DNA of 21,751 nucleotides, taken from contig CAZYDJ010000026.1 in the NCBI GenBank assembly GCA_964646035.1, positions 1 through 21,751 on the forward strand. The letters are read 5' to 3'. The position numbers and the translations under genes were made by a program. This DNA comes from CAYLMM01 sp964646035 (GTDB lineage Bacteria > Krumholzibacteriota > Krumholzibacteriia > LZORAL124-64-63). This document shows positions 15,401 through 20,672 of this stretch, piece after piece. How positions within the stretch are numbered: position 1 is the stretch's first letter; each line of letters begins with the position of its first letter. The notes under the pieces are model-generated. The model was given only the letters and a program-made list of their open reading frames with translations, searched no databases and was not told the origin of the DNA.

Positions 15401-16779
15401 AACCGGGGGTTGGACCAGCGGATCTCGCTGCCGTGGGCGGTGTAGTTGATGAAGCCCGCGCCGGCCGAGGCGAGCGAGAGGATCTCCCCGGCGGCCGTGC
15501 CGGATTCGGGATACAGGAAAACGCCGGCGTCGATGTCGTGGGCCGGATTGAAGTAGGTTTCGGCTGCGTAACGGATCTGCCCGTTGGCGAAGACCGGCGA
15601 GTAGGCAGCGTCTACGCCCGCGATCAGCACGGCCCTGCCCAGATACGAGGTGTCCGGGATGGTCAACTGCTCATAGGCCAGGGTCTTGGCCACCACCGCT
15701 TCGAGTTGCGCCACCGTTTCCACCGAGAATCGACCGTAGTAGATGTCGGGAAAGAGATCGCCGTCCATCTCGCAGTAGAGCCGGTCGGTGGCGTCGCCGT
15801 TGAGGGTATAGGTGGGCAGGATGTCCACGTCGCCGACCAGCAGCACGAAGCTCGGCGCGGGCTGATCCCCGGTGCCGTTGCGATAGAGCTCGGCGATGTA
15901 CTCGCGGATGGAATAGGAATCGCCGCCGACCTCCGCGGACCCCAGGACGCCGAGAATCGTGTTGAATCCCTTCTCGCGCTTCCAGGCCAGCAACGGCGCC
16001 AACGCGGCGGTCATCGAATCCGGCGCTATGACCACCAGCGACACTTTTTCGCGGACCAGATCGGGATTCAGCAAGTGCAGCGGACCGGCGCCGGCGACCT
16101 TGGCGTAGACCGGATCGAAGAACGGGCTGTCGGTCGCGGCGGCCAGACGGTCGCCGGCGGCGGGATCGCCGCCCTCGAATACGACGCGCACCTCGATATC
16201 CTCGTCGACCAGCAACTTGTTCTCGCGCGGCAGATACCGCACCGGGGATATCTCGAGACGGCCGATATCCAAGGCCCGCAGGCGGCCGAGACGGTGGAAG
16301 GCCGCCGTCGGACGGCTGACCTCGGCCACGGCGTAGGCGGATTCGTCGATGACGAACGAGACGGTATCGAGGTCGGCGCTCTTGCTGACGCTGGGCTGAG
16401 CCGGCAGCAGACGCACGTCGGGCCCGAAATCGGCGAGATCGATGGTGCGCGTGCCGCCGCGGACCACTTCGACGCGGGCGACGGCCCCGTGGGGCATCGC
16501 GATCAGCCGGTTCATCTGCGGCAATTCGGGGCTGCCGGGCACCCGGCTAAAATGGAAGCCGGGGATGGCGACGCGGACGAAGGAGCCCGCGGCGGTTTCG
16601 ATCCGTTCGACCAGCAGCTCGCCGACAGCGGCGCGCATAACCATCCCGCTATCATCGCGGCGGGTCAGTTCCAGGGCGGTACGCCCGTCTTCGCTTACCG
16701 GCACCCGTTCGGGGGCGGCGAATACGGCCGTAGCCGGCAGACATAGCAGCAGGCAAAGAGCGACCAAGCTCCGGTTCAT
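12412..16779 (-). CDS. Secreted gingipain-like C25 cysteine peptidase with type IX-like C-terminal sorting domain
   Basis: A 1455-residue multidomain protein. Residues 1-22 are a signal peptide and 30-230 resemble the C25 propeptide. The catalytic domain is about 245-603, with KVSLVVIAPDSM at its start, H449 in NYTAHGSEIRW and C482 in NCCLTSKYD; the 33-residue spacing equals that of the gingipain RgpB His-Cys pair. Beta domains follow at about 605-860, carboxypeptidase regulatory-like repeats at 864-946, 951-1032 and 1280-1358, and an amidotransferase-like alpha/beta region at about 1036-1275. The tail 1370-1455 has YPNPFNAG, WDGLDDDGRQMPSGIYF and a closing KMVLVR, as in type IX cargo. The ATG at 16779 has AAAGGA 9 bases upstream and begins a clear signal peptide; the frame is open to 17277, but without coding character. 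Substrate specificity cannot be read. The M14 peptidase gene follows after 18 bases. Confidence 0.88.
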   Translation of the reverse strand: MNRSLVALCLLLCLPATAVFAAPERVPVSEDGRTALELTRRDDSGMVMRAAVGELLVERIETAAGSFVRVAIPGFHFSRVPGSPELPQMNRLIAMPHGAVARVEVVRGGTRTIDLADFGPDVRLLPAQPSVSKSADLDTVSFVIDESAYAVAEVSRPTAAFHRLGRLRALDIGRLEISPVRYLPRENKLLVDEDIEVRVVFEGGDPAAGDRLAAATDSPFFDPVYAKVAGAGPLHLLNPDLVREKVSLVVIAPDSMTAALAPLLAWKREKGFNTILGVLGSAEVGGDSYSIREYIAELYRNGTGDQPAPSFVLLVGDVDILPTYTLNGDATDRLYCEMDGDLFPDIYYGRFSVETVAQLEAVVAKTLAYEQLTIPDTSYLGRAVLIAGVDAAYSPVFANGQIRYAAETYFNPAHDIDAGVFLYPESGTAAGEILSLASAGAGFINYTAHGSEIRWSNPRFTVLDVDTLGNSGRFGLVVGNCCLTSKYDYDSPCLGESWLRREDGGAIGYIGGSNSTYWSEDYWWSVGYTSQITDSPIYEGTSQGALDGLFHEGGEGAYVTSDAMIFCGNLAVSEAASEGGTGREEYYWNIYNLLGDPSIVPYLREPIENDVDAPERLSVTATTISIGADPGSYVGLTQNGVLIAGGTAGPTGDIELELDGDLEEGFARLVVTAQNRRPATIDLPVSVPALVSIDPLSIPVGVESVVTVTVRDAASGLPMPGVEIWAEGWWYRSDSAVTDVNGSVDLDLLYSYGPSLTLVGQDAAQPFQAFRDTLAVTALPLTNPNLVAVSNVGVVSAFPLNLEGILGGGASEAGVEIWLFPPEGDPISTSESSINWVADSLGDATCLLVKPGYDVYKRIFPVVKVFGSLGGYVFAASQVVAGVTVSGYADGVLAFETTTNSAGRYDVPGQILAANYSIRVDLFGSVPYHENYFVVQGANNLNIELSPAPKTSLSGRVLDGADARPIAADIELRRRDNNDLYATAETDPVDGDFQIHDLPEGGYDLIVSAPGHMPERLEVDLVAGAAPLLFLLPPVSGHILVLDATSKPAPVSEPVIRRESPKAMMPTAVAADDFTASAMATVLSSLGYTAEVEDAAVTEPSSWTDFDLVVLACGRNEGPLQTLPELRAALSARAAAGDGILVEGGEVGYFWSRPDQVDSLFISDVLHVTQWVQDESGVVVIVDPRHMTASAPHTLPDRIDVDYNQYVDQDLMLPSREVEVVGSWSRNSSGASIITFDPTPESEGGQIVYLTFSFLAADSAVRDDLLQNAVNWLLIPEPGSCSVAGRILLDNGDPGADALVKLNPGGGLTIADADGYYFLDGVMPGTYSLEVTLLNWMDYSRDINLADGEQAVGVDLQLVPDVPRSLYLHPSYPNPFNAGATIAFDLPAEAGTKLAVYDSRGRQVRIIRQEQLPHGYYLERWDGLDDDGRQMPSGIYFARLSVDGSNLVRKMVLVR

Positions 16780-16864
16780 CGACGTTGTCCTTTCAACGCC
16801 CGGCCGACGGGCTCTATCGGAATGCGGAACCGGTGGCTTCAAACCGGCGAAGGAGTGCTCATCT

Positions 16865-16893
16865 AAAATAAGGACCAACGCACTCCCCTTCAA
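16865..16893 (-). promoter_or_regulatory. Putative promoter of the C25-M14 peptidase operon
   Basis: Minus-strand TTGAAG (16893-16888), 17-base spacer, TATTTT (16870-16865); each box matches consensus in four of six positions. Transcription would start near 16858, giving a leader of about 80 bases that contains a small CCGGT...ACCGG inverted repeat. Confidence 0.4.
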
Positions 16894-16923
16894 TAGCTCC
16901 CACCGCAAATAGCTGGGTGACAA

Positions 16924-16937
16924 CCTATTGTAACAGG
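16924..16937. promoter_or_regulatory. Imperfect palindrome between divergent promoters
   Basis: CCTATTGTAACAGG is symmetric at ten of fourteen positions. It lies about 30 bases upstream of the peptidase -35 box and about 35 bases upstream of the -35 box of the cysteine-rich protein gene, where a shared regulator could bind. No regulator is assigned. Confidence 0.25.
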
Positions 16938-16971
16938 CTCGGTCATGATCCCTCAAGTCCGACGAGGGCTT

Positions 16972-16990
16972 GTTGCATCGGCGATCGAAC
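16972..16990. promoter_or_regulatory. Imperfect dyad over the -35 region of the cysteine-rich protein gene
   Basis: GTTGCATCGGCGATCGAAC pairs at seven of nine positions about its centre. Its left arm GTTGCAT is the reverse complement of ATGCAAC, one arm of the palindrome in the znu promoter at 17650-17666. This hints, weakly, at a common metal-dependent repressor. Confidence 0.3.
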
Positions 16991-17001
16991 ATCGATATAA
17001 T
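16973..17001 (+). promoter_or_regulatory. Promoter of the cysteine-rich secreted protein gene
   Basis: TTGCAT (16973-16978), 17-base spacer and a perfect TATAAT (16996-17001). Transcription would start near 17008, about 30 bases before the ATG at 17039, with AGGAGG at 17027-17032 as ribosome site. Confidence 0.6.
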
Positions 17002-17038
17002 GAAATCAGGAACCATCCCCTGGTTCAGGAGGTCGGTC

Positions 17039-17533
17039 ATGAGCCGCCTTACGCTGCTGATCTGCGCTTTCGCCCTGTCCATTCCCGCTCTCGCCATGGC
17101 CCAATACGGCGACGATTGCATCGACGCCGTAGCCTGCCGCGTCCAGCAAGGCGAGGTGGTGATTGAACATGCCGGAGCCTGGTACAACTGCTGCCCGGTG
17201 ATGGAATGGACGCTGGGAATCGACTCGGGAACGCTGCGCATCGACGAATCGGAGGTCGAAGGACTTTGCGATTGCATGTGCTGCTTCGACTACGGGATCT
17301 CGGTCGCCGGCCTCGCGCCGGGCGAATGGACGGTGGTCTTCGCCTGGCTCGACTACGATTGGCCGCAAACCGTCCCCCGCGAGGAGTTCTTCAGCGTCGT
17401 GATCCCGGACGATTACGCGAAGCCCGTGCCGGAACTGAGCACCTACACCCTGCGGGAATGTTACGATCCGACCACCGTCGGAATCCAGGATGCCGGTATT
17501 CCCTGGGGAATGATGAAATCCCTGTTCAGATAG
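17039..17533 (+). CDS. Small secreted cysteine-rich protein, function unknown
   Basis: A 164-residue protein that I cannot assign to a named family. Residues 1-21 form a signal peptide (MSRL, hydrophobic core, ALAMA before Q22). The mature part holds nine cysteines: C27, C33, the pair C51-C52 in YNCCPV, the cluster C77, C79, C81, C82 in CDCMCCFDYG, and C141. Between them are strand-like segments and a GLAPGEWTVVFAW stretch typical of a beta-sandwich turn. The arrangement resembles hypothetical secreted proteins of FCB candidate phyla, from memory only. Cysteines may form disulfides or bind metal; the nearby zinc genes make the second idea tempting but unproven. The ATG at 17039 is chosen for its AGGAGG at 6 bases and the signal peptide; the frame opens earlier, at 16970. 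It has its own promoter and no C-terminal sorting tail. Confidence 0.75.
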   Translation: MSRLTLLICAFALSIPALAMAQYGDDCIDAVACRVQQGEVVIEHAGAWYNCCPVMEWTLGIDSGTLRIDESEVEGLCDCMCCFDYGISVAGLAPGEWTVVFAWLDYDWPQTVPREEFFSVVIPDDYAKPVPELSTYTLRECYDPTTVGIQDAGIPWGMMKSLFR

Positions 17534-17564
17534 CGGCCGGGATCAGCCGATAATTGCCACTCCA

Positions 17565-17579
17565 TGCAATACAATTGCA
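17565..17579. promoter_or_regulatory. Putative Zur/Fur-family operator 1 (TGCAA-N5-TTGCA)
   Basis: TGCAATACAATTGCA is a perfect 6-base inverted repeat with a 3-base centre. The same TGCAA-N5-TTGCA pattern recurs at 17651-17665, 86 bases downstream, in front of the Fur-family gene. The 15-base dyad length suits Fur-type dimers. No good promoter overlaps this copy, so it may be an auxiliary site. Confidence 0.5.
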
Positions 17580-17621
17580 AATACCAGACCACGTCTAAGC
17601 CCCTATTTAATCATCAGCTTT

Positions 17622-17640
17622 GCCAAGCCGTTAATTTGGC
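17622..17640 (+). terminator. Weak hairpin GCCAA...TTGGC between the cysteine-rich gene and the zinc operon
   Basis: A 5-base stem with a 9-base loop, about 90 bases after the upstream stop codon. No T-run follows, so if it ends transcription it is not a classic intrinsic terminator. Confidence 0.2.
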
Positions 17641-17642
17641 GT

Positions 17643-17656
17643 GTTGCTGATGCAAC
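17643..17656. promoter_or_regulatory. Additional dyad GTTGC-TGAT-GCAAC overlapping the znu operator
   Basis: A perfect 5-base inverted repeat covering the -35 region. Its right arm GCAAC is shared with the operator at 17650-17666, so three half-sites stand in a row. This could allow two overlapping dimers. Confidence 0.4.
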
Positions 17657-17671
17657 GTAATTGCATATAAT
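17644..17671 (+). promoter_or_regulatory. Promoter of the zur-znuACB operon
   Basis: TTGCTG (17644-17649), 16-base spacer and perfect TATAAT (17666-17671). Transcription would begin near 17678, about 29 bases before the Fur-family ATG. The spacer is almost wholly filled by the palindrome at 17650-17666. Confidence 0.6.
17650..17666. promoter_or_regulatory. Putative Zur operator 2, within the znu promoter
   Basis: ATGCAACGTAATTGCAT: perfect 6-base arms (ATGCAA/TTGCAT) around CGTAA. It sits between the -35 and -10 boxes and its last base is the first base of TATAAT, a position where a bound dimer would exclude RNA polymerase. It shares the TGCAA-N5-TTGCA core with 17565-17579. Confidence 0.6.
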
Positions 17672-17706
17672 GTGTGGGCTGATGACTCGACATCCAGGGA
17701 GTTGCG

Positions 17707-18165
17707 ATGAACGAATCTTCCGGATCCTGGCCCGACCGGATCCTGGCCCTGCTGCACGAAAACGGACTGCGCGCAACTCCGGCGCGGATTGCCGTGCTGC
17801 ACCTTCTGCAGTTGGCCTCCCGACCTTTGAGCCACGCCGAAGTCGTCGACAGACTCGCCGATCGCGGCTGGAACCGCGCCACCATCTACCGCAACCTGGT
17901 CGATCTGGCCGAAACCGGACTGGCCCGCAAGACCGAACTCGGAGACCGGGTCTGGCGCTTCGAGGTCGCCGGCGCCGCCCATTCCAGCCGGTCGCACCCC
18001 CATTTCATCTGCACCGGCTGCGGCGAGGTTTCCTGCCTCGACGGAGTCGCGATCAAGCTGGCCGCGGAAAGTGAAGAGTCCCGCTATCTGATGAGCCAAC
18101 CGCTGGAGATCCAGGTGCGCGGACTCTGCGCCGCCTGCCGCGAGCGTGGGAAGGATGTCGAATGA
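17707..18165 (+). CDS. zur: Fur-family transcriptional regulator, probable zinc uptake repressor
   Basis: A 152-residue metal-dependent repressor. Residues about 8-80 form the winged helix: LLHENGLRATPARIAVLHLL, then LSHAEVVDRL and RATIYRNLVDLAETGLARK. Residues 90-150 form the dimer and metal domain, with SHPHFICTGCGEVSCL (His ligands and the first CxxC) and LCAACR (second CxxC, the structural zinc site). Fur-family members respond to iron, zinc, manganese or peroxide and cannot be told apart safely by sequence. Zinc is inferred because the gene overlaps znuA by 4 bases (ATGA) and leads the znuACB operon. AGGGAG precedes the ATG by 6 bases. Autoregulation is likely from the palindrome inside its promoter. 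Confidence 0.85.
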   Translation: MNESSGSWPDRILALLHENGLRATPARIAVLHLLQLASRPLSHAEVVDRLADRGWNRATIYRNLVDLAETGLARKTELGDRVWRFEVAGAAHSSRSHPHFICTGCGEVSCLDGVAIKLAAESEESRYLMSQPLEIQVRGLCAACRERGKDVE

Positions 18166-19046
18166 GACGATTTTTGCCGATCTTCCTGCTGGTGACCGCA
18201 GCCGCGGCCGCGGGCGCGGCCGAGCTTCCCTTGAAGATATTCGTCAGCGTGGAGCCGCAGGCCTGGCTGGTCGAGGGCATCGGCGGCGATCGCGTCGAGG
18301 TAGACGTGCTGGTGCCGCCCGGCGCGTCCCCTGCTTCCCACGAACCGACGCCGCGCCAGCTCGGACGCCTGTCGCGGGCGCGGGCCTGGTTCCTGACCGG
18401 AGCCCCGATGGAGCAGGGGCTGGTCCCCCGGGCCGACCGCCACGAAGGTCTCGAGATCATCGACACCACCGTCGGGATCGATCTGCTGCGGGTCGCCGAA
18501 CACGACTCCCACCACGGCCATGAGCACGGCGAAATCGATCCCCACATCTGGCTCAGCCCCCGGCGCATGCGCGCCCAGGCCGGAATCATCGCCGCGGCCC
18601 TGACCCGGCTCGATCCTGACGGAGCCGAATCCTACTCCGAATCCGGCGCCGCGATCGATTCGCTGCTCGCGGAAGTGGAATCGGAAATCGCCGCGATGCT
18701 GGCACCGTTCTCCGGCCGGGAAATGCTGGTCTTCCACCCTTCTTTCGGTTATCTCTGCGCCGACAACGGATTGCGCCAGGTGGCGGTCGAAAGCGGCGGC
18801 ATGTCGCCCAGCCCCCGGCATCTCACCGATGTGATGGAACAGGCCCGGGCGGCGGGAACGCGAACTATTTTCGTCCAGCCCCAGTTCTCGGACACGGCCG
18901 CCCGCTCGGTGGCCGCGGAACTCGGCCTGGACGTGGTGGTCCTCGACCCTCTGGCGCGTGATTATCCGGCCAATATCCGGCGCATCGCCGCAGCGCTGGC
19001 CGCGGCCCTCGGTCCGGCCGCCCCCGAACCCGGAGCAACCAGATGA
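18162..19046 (+). CDS. znuA: Zinc ABC transporter substrate-binding protein
   Basis: A 294-residue cluster A-I binding protein that captures zinc outside the cytoplasmic membrane and delivers it to ZnuB. Residues 1-20 are a signal peptide ending AGAAE. Expected metal ligands are H60 in ASHEPTP, H128 in DPHIWLSP, H192 in FHPSFGY and D262 in LDPLARDYP. Between the first two lies a histidine and acid-rich loop, HDSHHGHEHGE (114-124), found in zinc rather than manganese members. No lipobox cysteine is seen, so the protein is probably free in the periplasm. Its ATG overlaps the regulator stop codon and its stop overlaps the znuC start (ATGA), which implies coupled translation. Confidence 0.9.
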   Translation: MRRFLPIFLLVTAAAAAGAAELPLKIFVSVEPQAWLVEGIGGDRVEVDVLVPPGASPASHEPTPRQLGRLSRARAWFLTGAPMEQGLVPRADRHEGLEIIDTTVGIDLLRVAEHDSHHGHEHGEIDPHIWLSPRRMRAQAGIIAAALTRLDPDGAESYSESGAAIDSLLAEVESEIAAMLAPFSGREMLVFHPSFGYLCADNGLRQVAVESGGMSPSPRHLTDVMEQARAAGTRTIFVQPQFSDTAARSVAAELGLDVVVLDPLARDYPANIRRIAAALAAALGPAAPEPGATR

Positions 19047-19810
19047 GCGGTCCACTCCACATCCCGGCCGTCTGCCTCAAGGGCGTCGACTTCAGCTACG
19101 GACGCCACGCGGTTCTGCGCGCGGTGGACCTGGACATCGAGGAAGGGGCTTTCGTCTCGATCGTCGGCCCCAACGGCGGCGGCAAGACCACGCTGCTGCG
19201 CCTGATGCTGGGGCTGCTGAAGCCGCAAAGCGGCGACGTGCACATCTTCGGCGAAATCCCGAGCGCGGCCCGGCGGCGGATCGGCTACATGCCGCAGCAT
19301 ACCAATCTGGATCCGCTTTTCCCGGTCACGGCCCTGGACGTGGTGCTGATGGGCAGGCTGGGCCTGCGCCTGCAACTGGGCCCGTTCAGCCGCAACGACG
19401 GCAAGACGGCCCGCGCTTCGCTGGACGATTGCGAAGCTCTCGATCTGGCCGATCGCCCCTTCGCCGATCTTTCCGGCGGCCAGCGCCAACGGGTGCTGAT
19501 CGCGCGGGCGCTGGCCGGAGAGCCCGACCTGCTGCTGCTCGACGAGCCCACCGCCAGCCTCGATCCCGGCGTTCAGGACGATCTCTACGAACTGCTGCAC
19601 CGGCTCAACGAGAAAATGACCGTGATCCTGGTCAGCCACGACGTGAGCGTCGTCTCGCGCCACGTGCGACAGGTGATCTGCGTGAACGTCGACGTCGCCC
19701 AGCATCCGTCCGAAGCCTTGACCGGCGAGCTGGCGCGGCTCTTCCCCGAAGGCAGGCGACTGGTTCGCCACGATCACCACACCGAGACCGGAGAACATCG
19801 CCATGACTGA
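19043..19810 (+). CDS. znuC: Zinc ABC transporter ATP-binding protein
   Basis: A 255-residue ATPase that powers zinc import on the cytoplasmic face of ZnuB. Walker A is GPNGGGKTT (42-50), the Q-loop is in YMPQHTNLDP (82-91), the signature LSGGQRQR is at 143-150, Walker B LLLLDEPTASLDP at 163-175 and the switch histidine is H199 in LVSHD. The C-terminus is histidine-rich (RHDHHTETGEHRHD), a possible zinc-sensing or chelating tail. It overlaps znuA by 4 bases and znuB by 8 bases. Manganese or iron transporter ATPases of the same family look alike; zinc is taken from ZnuA and the regulator. Confidence 0.92.
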   Translation: MSGPLHIPAVCLKGVDFSYGRHAVLRAVDLDIEEGAFVSIVGPNGGGKTTLLRLMLGLLKPQSGDVHIFGEIPSAARRRIGYMPQHTNLDPLFPVTALDVVLMGRLGLRLQLGPFSRNDGKTARASLDDCEALDLADRPFADLSGGQRQRVLIARALAGEPDLLLLDEPTASLDPGVQDDLYELLHRLNEKMTVILVSHDVSVVSRHVRQVICVNVDVAQHPSEALTGELARLFPEGRRLVRHDHHTETGEHRHD

Positions 19811-20651
19811 TTTCATCCAGGCGCTCTCCGAATTCGATTTCCTGCGCCGGGCCCTGTTCGCCGGGCTGATGGCCAGCGTGGCCGCCGGCGTGGTGGGCAC
19901 CTACGTAGTCACCAGGCGGATCACGGCGATCGTAGGCAGTCTGGCCCACGCGGTCCTGGGCGGGATGGGAATCGCCTACTGGCTGTCCGCCACACAGGGC
20001 TGGAACTGGTTGAGCCCCATCCACGGAGCGATCGTCGCCGCCGTTGCCGGGGCCTTGATCCTGGGTTTCGCCCGCACCCGCGTCCGCGAGCGCGAGGACA
20101 CTGTCATCTCGGCCCTGTGGGCGGTGGGCATGGCCGTCGGCATCCTCTTCCTGTTCCAGACTCCCGGCTACAAGGCCGACCTGATGACCTATCTCTTCGG
20201 CAACATCGCAATGGTCGATCCGGGCGCGTTGCCGCTGCTGATCGGACTGGACGTGGCCGTGGTGCTGATCGCCTTCCTGTTCTACAACCCGTTGCTGGCC
20301 GTCTGCTTCGACGAGGAATTCGCGCGGCTGCGCGGGCTGAACGTCGAAGCCTTCTACACCATGCTGCTGCTGATGGCGGCCCTGACCGTCGTCACCCTGG
20401 TCTACGTCGTGGGCATCGTGATGGCGATCGCCCTGGTCACCCTGCCTGTGTCGGTGGCCGGCCGCTTCTCATCCCGACTGTGGCAAATGATGGTGCTGGC
20501 TTCTATCTTGAGCGGAACTTTCACCACGGCGGGTCTGGCCATCGGTTACGGCTGGGACCTGCCCGCCGGCGCGGTGACCATCCTGCTGGCGGCGGCGGTC
20601 TTCATCGCCGTGCACGCCGGATCGATGCTCATCCGCAGACGATCACACTGA
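19803..20651 (+). CDS. znuB: Zinc ABC transporter permease
   Basis: A 282-residue integral membrane protein of the ABC-3 permease family, with about eight hydrophobic segments. Typical motifs are RRALFAGLMASVAAGVVGTYVVTRR near the N-terminus, the GSLAHAVLGGMGIAYW segment that contacts the ATPase region in this family, and VGIVMAIALVTLPVSVAGRFSS near residues 203-224. It forms the membrane channel for zinc import with two ZnuC subunits. GGAG precedes the ATG inside znuC. The stop at 20649-20651 is followed after 21 bases by the SO_0444-family permease gene. Confidence 0.92.
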   Translation: MTDFIQALSEFDFLRRALFAGLMASVAAGVVGTYVVTRRITAIVGSLAHAVLGGMGIAYWLSATQGWNWLSPIHGAIVAAVAGALILGFARTRVREREDTVISALWAVGMAVGILFLFQTPGYKADLMTYLFGNIAMVDPGALPLLIGLDVAVVLIAFLFYNPLLAVCFDEEFARLRGLNVEAFYTMLLLMAALTVVTLVYVVGIVMAIALVTLPVSVAGRFSSRLWQMMVLASILSGTFTTAGLAIGYGWDLPAGAVTILLAAAVFIAVHAGSMLIRRRSH

Positions 20652-20672
20652 TCCTGGACTCGAGATTCGCCC

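Noticed and set aside
13666..16746. Two plus-strand open frames (503 and 437 codons) opposite the C25 protease
   Set aside because: Arg/Gly/Val/His-rich translations without motifs; the minus strand frame has signal peptide, catalytic residues and sorting tail.
16780..17277. N-terminal extension of the C25 protease frame
   Set aside because: It crosses the divergent promoters and the antisense of the cysteine-rich gene; the signal peptide starts at 16779.
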